A DNA stretch of 19,594 bases, taken from positions 1 through 19,594 of the forward strand of contig CAJUMC010000049.1 in assembly GCA_910587085.1 (NCBI GenBank), written 5' to 3'. Below, piece by piece: positions 5,943 through 15,809 of this stretch. Origin of the DNA: an uncultured Lachnospiraceae bacterium (GTDB taxonomy: Bacteria > Bacillota > Clostridia > Lachnospirales > Lachnospiraceae). Position numbers and translations under genes: made by a program. How positions within the stretch are numbered: position 1 is the stretch's first letter; each line of letters opens with the position of its first letter. The notes under the pieces were generated by a model, which was not told where the DNA came from, did no database searches, and saw only the letters and a list, made by a program, of their open reading frames with translations.

Positions 5943-7033
5943 ACTTCCGGATAGAGCTCGGAAGCAGTGCTCTCCACCCTTCTTCTGTCCTTTGACGCGA
6001 GCTTCTCAAACAGCTCAAACGTTATTTTCTTTCCCTTCCGCCGCCAACGCCCAGCTACTCTGCCGTCCAGCAGAATTGCAGGCATTACAATCCCCGCAAG
6101 ATTGAAAATTCCCCGCAGAACTTCCTTCGGCATAAAAATGCTTTCCTCTTTTTTATAGCCTAGCATCAGCTGATCGAAACCCGCCAGCAGCACGCATTTC
6201 GGAATATCCGGGACATTTGCAGGAAGTTCTCCCAGATAAAAATAGTCCTGCCCTCCGGCCGAACATTTTTTCAGCGGCAGCGCTGCCATCAACTCCTTCG
6301 CGCGTGACTGCGTGCAATGATAATAATATGCAAAATCCTTTCCAGTCGCAGGGGCAAAATGCTCAAAATAACGCGCGGCAATTTCCCTCTCGGCAGCCGC
6401 ATTGTCCATAGGCACAAAATCCGGAGAAAGCATAAATTCCTTCCGCTCACACGCCCGATAACTAAGATATCCCCGTTCACATAGCTCCCGCATCCCTCCG
6501 CCCCAGGGATCAAACATGGCGTCGCTTTCCGGCTGCGTCATCCCCTGCCGGCTGCAGGCTTCCTTTAATTCCTCTCTCGTACAGAGTCCTTCTCCGACCT
6601 TCTGGCAGATAAAATCAGAAAAATATTTCTGCCGCTCAGGTGTCAGCGTCCATGCAAAGCCGTTTTTCCGGTACTCCTCCACCTGTGCCGTATATGCCTC
6701 CTTCTCCTGCAGATACTGACAGGTTATTTCCCTCGCAATTCCGTACCCCTCAAACCTCTCGCTGCGGTGCATTGCCGCATTGTGCTGAAACAGCGGCAGA
6801 TCATCCACGTTAAAGGCATGAACCGTTCCGCGGATCGTCCAGTTTTTCACCAGGCCATCCCCAAAATTCTGCGGTGTAATCTCTTCGCAGCAGCGTATTT
6901 TCAGACTGTAATAGACGTTTGCCATAAATTGCGCCTGCAGGCCGTTCAGATCACGGCAGACGGTATGCCGATCCGCCGGATCCGTAATGTGCTGACGGAA
7001 GAGGCGCAGCTGCCGAAGCTCATCAATCTCCAT
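5915..7033 (-). CDS. AlkZ-like winged-helix DNA glycosylase (HTH_42 / DUF1006 family)
   Basis: Predicted DNA glycosylase related to Streptomyces AlkZ and E. coli YcaQ, enzymes that remove bulky alkylation damage or unhook interstrand crosslinks. The protein has 372 residues, close to the family norm. Q33-A34-Q35 in GLQAQF matches the catalytic Q-phi-Q motif of AlkZ-type members (YcaQ has Q-phi-D). The family's C-terminal signature is seen near residue 325 (LLDGRVAGRWRRKGKK). AAGGAG lies 4 bases before the ATG. The 3' end runs into the 36-bp repeat. One missing base there ends the protein at MEWKEL; restoring it would extend the frame by about 70 residues to 5712. It lies among other DNA repair genes. 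Confidence 0.82.
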   Translation of the reverse strand: MEIDELRQLRLFRQHITDPADRHTVCRDLNGLQAQFMANVYYSLKIRCCEEITPQNFGDGLVKNWTIRGTVHAFNVDDLPLFQHNAAMHRSERFEGYGIAREITCQYLQEKEAYTAQVEEYRKNGFAWTLTPERQKYFSDFICQKVGEGLCTREELKEACSRQGMTQPESDAMFDPWGGGMRELCERGYLSYRACERKEFMLSPDFVPMDNAAAEREIAARYFEHFAPATGKDFAYYYHCTQSRAKELMAALPLKKCSAGGQDYFYLGELPANVPDIPKCVLLAGFDQLMLGYKKEESIFMPKEVLRGIFNLAGIVMPAILLDGRVAGRWRRKGKKITFELFEKLASKDRRRVESTASELYPEVSGMEWKEL

Positions 7034-7185
7034 ACTTCTCCTTATTCCGAACGCATCTGCCCGTTCGATACACCGGGGTAACGCCCGTTAAATTACAGTT
7101 TTCCTGATCAGGATACCGCCGCATCTGCGCATATCCATAAGCGCCCTGCGTTCTCAGCAGCTTGCGTTCTGAGGCAGTCCGCGCC

Positions 7186-7692
7186 TCAAATCAGGTTTTG
7201 CCGGCACTTCTCGTTATGTTCCTTCAGATCCTCACTCAGGGGGAACACCTCCCGAAACCTTCGGATCAGGGCGGCTTCCCTGCTGATCAGAAGGGTGCCG
7301 CTGCTGTCCCAGGCAACAAGCTCCACCGACGCCAGCGGATGCTGTATTGTCAGATTTTTCTCCCAGAATCCCGTATACCCGTCTGCACAGGGCAATTCAT
7401 ACTTCAGAATTTCTGTTTTGGGAAGATCTTTTTCAAATCCGGATAGCACTGCCCAGATCCACTGGAAATCGTCATAATTTACAATATTTGTAAGTTCTTC
7501 GCCGCCAATCCAGGCATAATTATGATATTTTGACTGGGTGATCCGCATCTGATGCCCCGGGCGTTTCGGGTAAGCCTCGCAGTCCGTTATCAGCCAATTA
7601 TAATTTTTCTGAAAATTGTCCATTCTGCGGAAAAGCTTTTTCAGGCAGGTATAGCCGGACTCCCCTTTTTCCAAAATCGCTCCCTCAATCAT
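7186..7692 (-). CDS. Hypothetical protein, 168 aa
   Basis: Not firmly recognised. It is a soluble-looking mixed alpha/beta protein rich in tryptophan and tyrosine, with segments such as NYNWLITDCEAYP, WIGGEEL and VELVAWDSSGTLLISRE. It has no signal peptide or membrane helix. The pattern faintly recalls DUF2691 and small SMI1-like immunity folds, but I would not assign either. The start has a weak GAGG about 11 bases upstream. It lies 85 bases downstream of uvrA in the same direction with no terminator between, so it may be co-transcribed with uvrA. The 152 bases to the next gene contain a perfect 12-bp palindrome (TCCTGATCAGGA, 7102-7113). Confidence 0.75.
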   Translation of the reverse strand: MIEGAILEKGESGYTCLKKLFRRMDNFQKNYNWLITDCEAYPKRPGHQMRITQSKYHNYAWIGGEELTNIVNYDDFQWIWAVLSGFEKDLPKTEILKYELPCADGYTGFWEKNLTIQHPLASVELVAWDSSGTLLISREAALIRRFREVFPLSEDLKEHNEKCRQNLI

Positions 7693-7777
7693 TTCCGCAT
7701 TCCCCTCTGTTCCTGCAAATCCCCGCTGCGGGATAATCTGTGTAATATCTGTTCTGTTTTGCTCATCTTAGCACTTT

Positions 7778-10609
<2,832 letters not shown>

Positions 10610-10662
10610 GCTGATCCTCCTGTGGCTGTATTCTATTTACCAAAAATTTTGAAATTATTCCA

Positions 10663-12216
10663 TTACAGCCGATCTCTTGATATAACTGCAAAAAGATTTC
10701 GTAAGGGTCTATGCAAAATCATATCGCCTGTTATAGATAAATCGCGATCTCCCAAAAACTTAAATATCATCCTTTGTCCACTATTACCAATTACGCCCCA
10801 ATCAAACATCTTTTCTAAAAAATCAACCATTTTGTTCTTTTCAAAAAAAGAATGCACATAATCGTAAATTTCTCCTAATTCTTCCGCTATTTTATTTAAA
10901 TATTGAAAAGTAAACGGAACTTCTATGCCAGTAAAAAACTTTTTGATTGCCTGTATATCCTTTTCGTCATAAGATAATCTCAACTCCTCACTAATTTCAT
11001 TCCATGTTCGTTCCGAATATTTCTGCATCGCTTTATCAAACATTTCCTGAGAAATTATTTCTTCATTCTCTAACTGATCCTGAACCATTTTCATCATTCG
11101 AATAATATCTCTCGGCCGATACCAAGAATAACTGAGAATATACCTTCTGACTTCTGTATTATTTATTTCAGGAGCAAAATATGTTTTCCAAACATCCTCT
11201 GTACGAGAACAATTTAACTCCTTTTCAGACGCATGAATCTTATTTTCTATCAGCTTAAGGAGGGGACTGTCTTTATAGGACCCCCCCTTCTGAAACCAAT
11301 CCACGGTTACCCCGTAATCCTCAACACATTTATTAATTTCATATCCCGAAGCCAGAACATGGTTTATGACTTCACTTCTGAGCGAGGCAATAAATCTTAT
11401 TTTATAATTCTTCTCCCGTGCTATATGATTCATTCTGTCCACTGCTACAATTAAGTCTCTTACCAGTTCAACATCCCTGCTAAATTCCTTTTTATTTTTA
11501 ACTGACAATTCTAATTCATCAATTAAAACATAAACTGGATTAACTGCATACGTCAATTTCGTAAATAATTCTAATATAACTTTCGCAGTTTTATTAAAAC
11601 TAATATTTTCTGTTTTTATATCAAATTCAATCTCTGTTTTAAGTGAAATGTCAAAATCCCTCAGCAATTTGATGTTTACTTTAACGCCTCCCTTTACATG
11701 TCTTGGAACAATTCCCCCCACTTCTTTTGAATATAATATCTTCAGCAATTTTGACAGAGTTCTGAACTCATTCGTTTCTTCAAATAGACAATACTCGCCC
11801 TGATTAGCGTTTTTCAAAATCTGATTTATTAAATATACCTGCCATATCATCACATAGGATGTCTCTTTTCCTATGTTCACATCCTCTATTATGTCTTCTT
11901 TAATATTATTTGCCATATTACGCATATCTTTTTTATCCATGCCGTCAAGTTGCGATTTAAAACGTACAGGAATAATCAAATTAACGGGTTCCTTTGATAA
12001 TTTACATTCCAGATACTTTAAAAATGCAGTTTTACCAGTTCCTTTATTCCCGCATATAAAACAATTCTCTCCGCTTAAAAAACTATCAATCTTATACTTA
12101 TCGTACACAAGAAATGATTCTATGTAAAAATCCTCGCCCAAATCTTGTAACTCATTATGTGCATCAATCTTGCCAAATCGAATATCTTTTATCTGCAACT
12201 TCTCCACTCGTTCCAT
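10663..12216 (-). CDS. P-loop ATPase of the Sll1717-like type
   Basis: A 517-residue NTPase. It has Walker A at 56-63 (GNKGTGKT), Walker B at about 228-235 (VYVLIDEL), a sensor-like strand at 273-282 (IRFIASLRSE) and a C-terminal helical region that may be a winged helix (WGVIGNSG ... RPLRNLF). The arrangement resembles the 'P-loop ATPase, Sll1717 family', a STAND/KAP-like group of unclear function that often occurs in variable genome regions. GGGAGGT lies 9 bases before the ATG. The gene is strikingly AT-rich compared with uvrA and uvrB, which suggests horizontal gain. No partner nuclease or membrane effector is adjacent. A role in phage or plasmid defence is possible but unproven. Confidence 0.8.
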   Translation of the reverse strand: MERVEKLQIKDIRFGKIDAHNELQDLGEDFYIESFLVYDKYKIDSFLSGENCFICGNKGTGKTAFLKYLECKLSKEPVNLIIPVRFKSQLDGMDKKDMRNMANNIKEDIIEDVNIGKETSYVMIWQVYLINQILKNANQGEYCLFEETNEFRTLSKLLKILYSKEVGGIVPRHVKGGVKVNIKLLRDFDISLKTEIEFDIKTENISFNKTAKVILELFTKLTYAVNPVYVLIDELELSVKNKKEFSRDVELVRDLIVAVDRMNHIAREKNYKIRFIASLRSEVINHVLASGYEINKCVEDYGVTVDWFQKGGSYKDSPLLKLIENKIHASEKELNCSRTEDVWKTYFAPEINNTEVRRYILSYSWYRPRDIIRMMKMVQDQLENEEIISQEMFDKAMQKYSERTWNEISEELRLSYDEKDIQAIKKFFTGIEVPFTFQYLNKIAEELGEIYDYVHSFFEKNKMVDFLEKMFDWGVIGNSGQRMIFKFLGDRDLSITGDMILHRPLRNLFAVISRDRL

Positions 12217-12410
12217 CCTAGTTATACCTCCCTGTACTTCTCCACTCCATTCTTCTCTTTAGCCGCAATCCCTTATGCTCATCGGGAGTTCCGTCTGTTT
12301 CCTAAAGTTTCGGATTTCTTCACTCAGCCTGCGCATAGAATGATTACCAGCTTAGCTTTATATTTCATGGAAGCACGGATCTCATCAGCAGTTTCCTAAT
12401 ATTTTGCGGA
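12217..12410 (-). pseudogene. Short decayed coding remnant
   Basis: This gap contains - strand fragments that look formerly coding. ATG at 12336 opens 25 codons (MRRLSEEIRNFRKQTELPM..., stop 12261-12259). The preceding bases hold another short frame with DEIRASMKYKAKLVI. The first fragment resembles the C-terminal region of iron-containing alcohol dehydrogenases (pattern 'LGLPxSLRELGI'), but the match is short. It is probably scar sequence from insertion of the ATPase gene. The ATPase ribosome binding site lies at its left end. Confidence 0.3.
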
Positions 12411-12896
12411 TCACCACCGCAGTCCGCAGCTCCCGGATGCTTCCCCAAATTCCCAGTGCAGATAATACGCTTTCTTCCCGTCCAGTTCCGCTCTGCCCGC
12501 CGGCTGATGCCGGTTCAGCTTCAGAATTTCCCGCTTCTCTTCATCCATCAGAAGCACCTCTGCGCCTCCTGCGGTCAGGGGACCGTCAAGAACAAATTCA
12601 TACATCCGGCTTTCATGAAATCTTGCCTGGTATTCCACCCAGCCGGAGCAGGATCTGAGCCGGAACCGATCCTCGTCTCCCACCGGCTGAAAAATGAAAA
12701 CGACAGCGGAAATGCTTTTGTGAAACACCATCCCGGGACAGGCATTAATCCCTGCGGAAGCCTTCTGCAGCCCCGCGCAGACCCGGTTCATCCATCCGGC
12801 GATGCGCTTCGCAGCCGCTCTGTCGCGCCAGAGCATAAAAAACACGAGAACCGCAATGATCAGCCAGAACACCGGAGAAACCAACCAGTTTGTCAT
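12411..12896 (-). CDS. Small membrane-anchored hypothetical protein
   Basis: The 161-residue protein has one N-terminal membrane helix at about 5-23 (VSPVFWLIIAVLVFFMLW), then a basic stretch (RDRAAAKR) that predicts a cytoplasmic domain. The rest is a beta-rich soluble domain containing FIFQPVGDEDRFRLR and a polar loop region ending EASGSCGLRW. No enzyme motif is visible and I do not recognise the family. The start has AAGGGGGA about 7 bases upstream, and its ATG overlaps the stop of the small frame before it (TAATG). It lies downstream of uvrB in the same direction. Function unknown. Confidence 0.65.
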   Translation of the reverse strand: MTNWLVSPVFWLIIAVLVFFMLWRDRAAAKRIAGWMNRVCAGLQKASAGINACPGMVFHKSISAVVFIFQPVGDEDRFRLRSCSGWVEYQARFHESRMYEFVLDGPLTAGGAEVLLMDEEKREILKLNRHQPAGRAELDGKKAYYLHWEFGEASGSCGLRW

Positions 12897-13126
12897 TATT
12901 CAATCCCCCTTCGCTTTTGCAGGTACAGGCCCTCCGCACAAAGCATCCGACAGGCCGTACCCGTTGCCGAAAATTCCGCAGAAAGCACCTGAGCCGGAGC
13001 CGCCCGCAGTTCCCCAAAACTCCGCAGGGCGGATTCTGCTCTGCACGGAACAAAGCGGTTCGCCTCGCCATCGCTCTTTTCCGGATTCCGCTCTGCGCAG
13101 ATCACTCTGCGAACGGATGCATACAA
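12896..13126 (-). CDS. Doubtful small ORF between uvrB and the membrane protein
   Basis: A 76-codon frame (MYASVRRVICAERNPE...) ends with TAA overlapping the ATG of the next gene by one base, an arrangement typical of coupled genes. The peptide is rich in Ala, Arg, Glu and Cys with no recognisable motif. Its ATG has no good ribosome binding site, and other frames are also open here because of high GC. It may be a degraded reading frame or plain spacer. The whole 257-base gap otherwise holds no clear terminator. Confidence 0.25.
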   Translation of the reverse strand: MYASVRRVICAERNPEKSDGEANRFVPCRAESALRSFGELRAAPAQVLSAEFSATGTACRMLCAEGLYLQKRRGIE

Positions 13127-13154
13127 TCCGGCTTTTCACGCAGCTGCCGTACAC

Positions 13155-15155
13155 TCAAAGCTTTGCCAGCTCGCTGCGCACCTGCATCATCTGATCGCGC
13201 AGCTCGGCCGCAAGCTCGAAATTCAGCTCGGCCGCAGCGGCCTGCATCTTCTTTGTCAGCTTGCGCGCCAGCGCTTCCAGTTCCTTTGCACTCATCGACT
13301 CGACGTCCTTGTTGTTCACAAGATCAGCCTTCTCCTTCTCCACCTTTTTCGAGATGCTGATCAGATCGCGCACGGCCTTCCGGATCGTCTGCGGCGTAAT
13401 ACCGTTCGCCTTATTGTATTCGTCCTGGATTCTGCGGCGGCGGGCCGTTTCCTCAATCGCGTTTTTCATGGAATCGGTCATTGTGTCGGCATACATGATC
13501 ACATGCCCTTCCGCATTGCGCGCTGCCCGCCCGATTGTCTGGATCAGCGAGGTCTCGGAGCGAAGAAAGCCTTCCTTATCCGCATCAAGAATCGCGACCA
13601 GGCTGATTTCCGGAATATCCAGTCCCTCGCGCAGCAGGTTGATGCCTACCAGTACGTCGAACATATCCATCCTCATATCGCGGATAATCTCGGAGCGCTC
13701 GAGCGTGTCAATATCCGAATGCAGGTATTTTACGCGGATGCCGACCTGGCGCATATAATCGGTAAGCTCCTCTGCCATGCGCTTGGTCAGCGTTGTCACA
13801 AGCACCTTGTTTTTCTTTTCTGTTTCCCGCCGGATCTCTCCGATCAGATCATCAATCTGACCCTCGACCGGCCGCACGAAAATCTCCGGATCCAGCAGCC
13901 CGGTCGGGCGGATAATCTGCTCTATGCGCATCAGCTCGTGATCGCCCTCGTACACGTTCGGCGTGGCAGAGACAAAGAGCATCTGATTGATCTTGCTCTC
14001 GAACTCGTCAAAATTGAGCGGGCGGTTATCCTTCGCGGACGGCAGGCGGAAGCCGTAGTCCACCAGCGTGGTTTTGCGTGCCTGGTCGCCTGCATACATG
14101 CCGCGCACCTGTGGAATCGTGATGTGGGACTCGTCCACGATAATGAGAAAATCTTCCGGAAAATAATCGATCAGCGTATTCGGCGTACAGCCCGGGGTCA
14201 GCCCGGACAGGTGCATGGAATAATTTTCGATGCCAGAGCAGAAGCCCGTCTCACGCAGCATCTCGATATCGAAGTGTGTGCGCTCGGAAATGCGCTGCGC
14301 CTCCAGAAGCTTATCCTCGCTCTTGAAATAGCGGATGCGCTCGGCAAGCTCAAGCTCAATATTTTTAATCGCGGCCTCCATGTGCTCTGGCGACACCACA
14401 TAATGCGAGGCCGGGAACACCAGAAAATGCTCCAGCGTACACCGCGCTTCGCCGGTCAGCACGTCAAACTCCGTGAGCCGTTCCACCTCGTCCCCGAAAA
14501 ACTCTATGCGCACCGCCGTATCATCGTTTGCAACCGGAAAAACCTCGACCACATCGCCCCGCACGCGAAAGGTGCCGCGCTTGAAGTCCATGTCATTGCG
14601 TGTGTACTGGATGTCAATCAGGCGGCGCAGAACATCGTCGCGCTCCTTCTGCATTCCCGGGCGCAGCGACAGCGTCATGCTCTGATAGTCAATCGGGCTG
14701 CCGAGGCCGTAAATACAGGACACGCTGGCGATGATCACCACATCCCGCCGCTCCGTAAGCGCGGCTGTCGCAGAATGACGCAGCTTGTCAATCTCGTAGT
14801 TGACAGCGGAATCCTTTTCGATGTAGGTATCTGACGAGGGCACATAAGCTTCCGGCTGATAGTAGTCGTAGTAGGATACAAAATATTCGACTGCATTTTC
14901 CGGGAAAAATTCCTTGAACTCGCCGTAGAGCTGAGCGGCTAATGTCTTATTGTGCGCTATTACCAAAGTCGGCCTGTTCAGCTGGGCAATTACGTTGGCC
15001 ATGGTAAAGGTCTTGCCGGAACCCGTAACACCCAGTAAAGTCTGGAACTGGTTGCCTTCCTTAAAGCCATTTACCAGGGCTTCTATAGCCTGGGGCTGGT
15101 CGCCGGTAGGGTCATATTCTGAGTGAAGTTTGAAATTTTTTTGTATATTTTGCAC
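13155..15155 (-). CDS. uvrB: Excinuclease ABC subunit B
   Basis: Helicase-like damage verifier of nucleotide excision repair, acting after UvrA and before UvrC. The length (666 residues) is normal. It has Walker A at 42-49 (GVTGSGKT), the beta-hairpin tyrosine cluster at 91-99 (YFVSYYDYY) with EAYVPSSDTYIEKDS following, the DESH box at 341-344, motifs V and VI near the end (GINLLREGLDIPE and QTIGRAARN), and the C-terminal UVR motif (AELNFELAAELRDQM) for UvrC contact. The start is GTG at 15155 with GAGGTGAG upstream. A promoter with a LexA-like box lies about 220 bases upstream (15376-15424), which fits SOS induction. Confidence 0.98.
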   Translation of the reverse strand: MQNIQKNFKLHSEYDPTGDQPQAIEALVNGFKEGNQFQTLLGVTGSGKTFTMANVIAQLNRPTLVIAHNKTLAAQLYGEFKEFFPENAVEYFVSYYDYYQPEAYVPSSDTYIEKDSAVNYEIDKLRHSATAALTERRDVVIIASVSCIYGLGSPIDYQSMTLSLRPGMQKERDDVLRRLIDIQYTRNDMDFKRGTFRVRGDVVEVFPVANDDTAVRIEFFGDEVERLTEFDVLTGEARCTLEHFLVFPASHYVVSPEHMEAAIKNIELELAERIRYFKSEDKLLEAQRISERTHFDIEMLRETGFCSGIENYSMHLSGLTPGCTPNTLIDYFPEDFLIIVDESHITIPQVRGMYAGDQARKTTLVDYGFRLPSAKDNRPLNFDEFESKINQMLFVSATPNVYEGDHELMRIEQIIRPTGLLDPEIFVRPVEGQIDDLIGEIRRETEKKNKVLVTTLTKRMAEELTDYMRQVGIRVKYLHSDIDTLERSEIIRDMRMDMFDVLVGINLLREGLDIPEISLVAILDADKEGFLRSETSLIQTIGRAARNAEGHVIMYADTMTDSMKNAIEETARRRRIQDEYNKANGITPQTIRKAVRDLISISKKVEKEKADLVNNKDVESMSAKELEALARKLTKKMQAAAAELNFELAAELRDQMMQVRSELAKL

Positions 15156-15204
15156 AAGTGCTCACCTCTGATTTCATAGTAAAAAAGACATCTATCAGGC
15201 AAAA

Positions 15205-15271
15205 TTCATCGTGGAACATTTTACTTTCATCGTGGTGTTTACTTAAATTGGAAAAACAGGCCCACGACGAA
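15205..15271. repeat. Three copies of TTCATCGTGG in the uvrB leader
   Basis: TTCATCGTGG occurs at 15205-15214 and 15226-15235, 21 bases (two helical turns) apart. A copy in inverted orientation, CCACGACGAA, lies at 15262-15271 with one mismatch. The spacing suggests cooperative protein binding. The sequence is not LexA-like and no family is recognised. Confidence 0.6.
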
Positions 15272-15375
15272 TCGCGTTCACACTTTGCTGTTTTTGCAGC
15301 TCAGTGTACCTCTGTAATTCCATATAGGAAAAGCAGAAACAAAACGCATGAAAAGCAACTCAGATACTGCTCTAT

Positions 15376-15424
15376 AGTATACCACAAACATTTTCAAAAG
15401 TACAGAAAAAACAAACGTTTGTTC
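15376..15424 (-). promoter_or_regulatory. Probable uvrB promoter with a LexA-like (SOS) box upstream
   Basis: Reading the - strand, a LexA-like GAACAAACGTTT (15424-15413) fits GAAC-N4-GTTY and lies within a perfect 12-bp palindrome (ACAAACGTTTGT). TATACT (15381-15376) follows after 31 bases and is preceded by TGG, giving an extended -10. A -35 at 17 bases is weak (TGTACT). uvrB is a classic SOS gene in Firmicutes. The box lies upstream of the -35, which is unusual for simple repression. Confidence 0.55.
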
Positions 15425-15608
15425 TTTTATTTCCTCCTGCATCCGCTATGATTCCTTTATTATCGGCCAAAACGTCCATTGTTATGAGTTCCTGGGCATA
15501 TCTCATAAGGCTTTGATACCGGTATGAAACAATTTTTGAACATCTCCGCGTGCAGCGGGTAACATCCATCATGTTTTCTTACCCAGGCGGGAATAATGTG
15601 ATTCTATA

Positions 15609-15791
15609 CTATTCTGGATGTTGTATTATAAAGTTTCGGCTAGTATCTATATTTAAAATTCTTGCTTTTGGACTATCTTTTTCCTTTTTAATAATGCCGG
15701 CTTCCTCATAGCTGGTCACATATGGCCATATATCTTCCCGCCGCAAAGGCTGGTAACCGCAGTGTCCGAAGCAGCGGTGCTGTGGAGAGTG
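15609..15791 (-). pseudogene. Orphan C-terminal fragment in frame with the LRR gene
   Basis: After the LRR gene's TAA (15812-15810) the same frame crosses a TGA (15794-15792). It then stays open for 60 codons to a TAG at 15611-15609. The fragment reads like real protein: CFGHCGYQPLRREDIWPY, then SYEEAGIIKKEKDSPKAR, with a CxxxC similar to the CPEC motif just before the LRR stop. It has no start or ribosome binding site. It may be a lost C-terminal extension of the LRR protein or the tail of another deleted gene. Confidence 0.45.
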
Positions 15792-15809
15792 TCAAAACAG
15801 CTCTTTGGG

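Larger units (their letters stand above)
15156..15609 (-). other. Long leader and upstream region of uvrB
   Basis: No convincing gene was seen. The stretch contains the uvrB ribosome binding site, a second weak promoter-like pair close to the gene (TTGCCT and TATGAA, 18-base spacer), three copies of a 10-base repeat (15205-15271), the main promoter with LexA-like box (15376-15424), and a - strand open frame at 15372-15572. That frame's middle part (SLMRYAQELITMDVLADNKG) looks formerly coding, but I cannot name it. Confidence 0.5.

Noticed and set aside
13503..14834. 443-codon + frame opposite uvrB
   Set aside because: Antisense shadow of uvrB, without ribosome binding site or recognisable protein features.
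15158..15451. 97-codon + frame in the uvrB upstream region
   Set aside because: It crosses the uvrB promoter and repeat elements, and the sequence is not protein-like.
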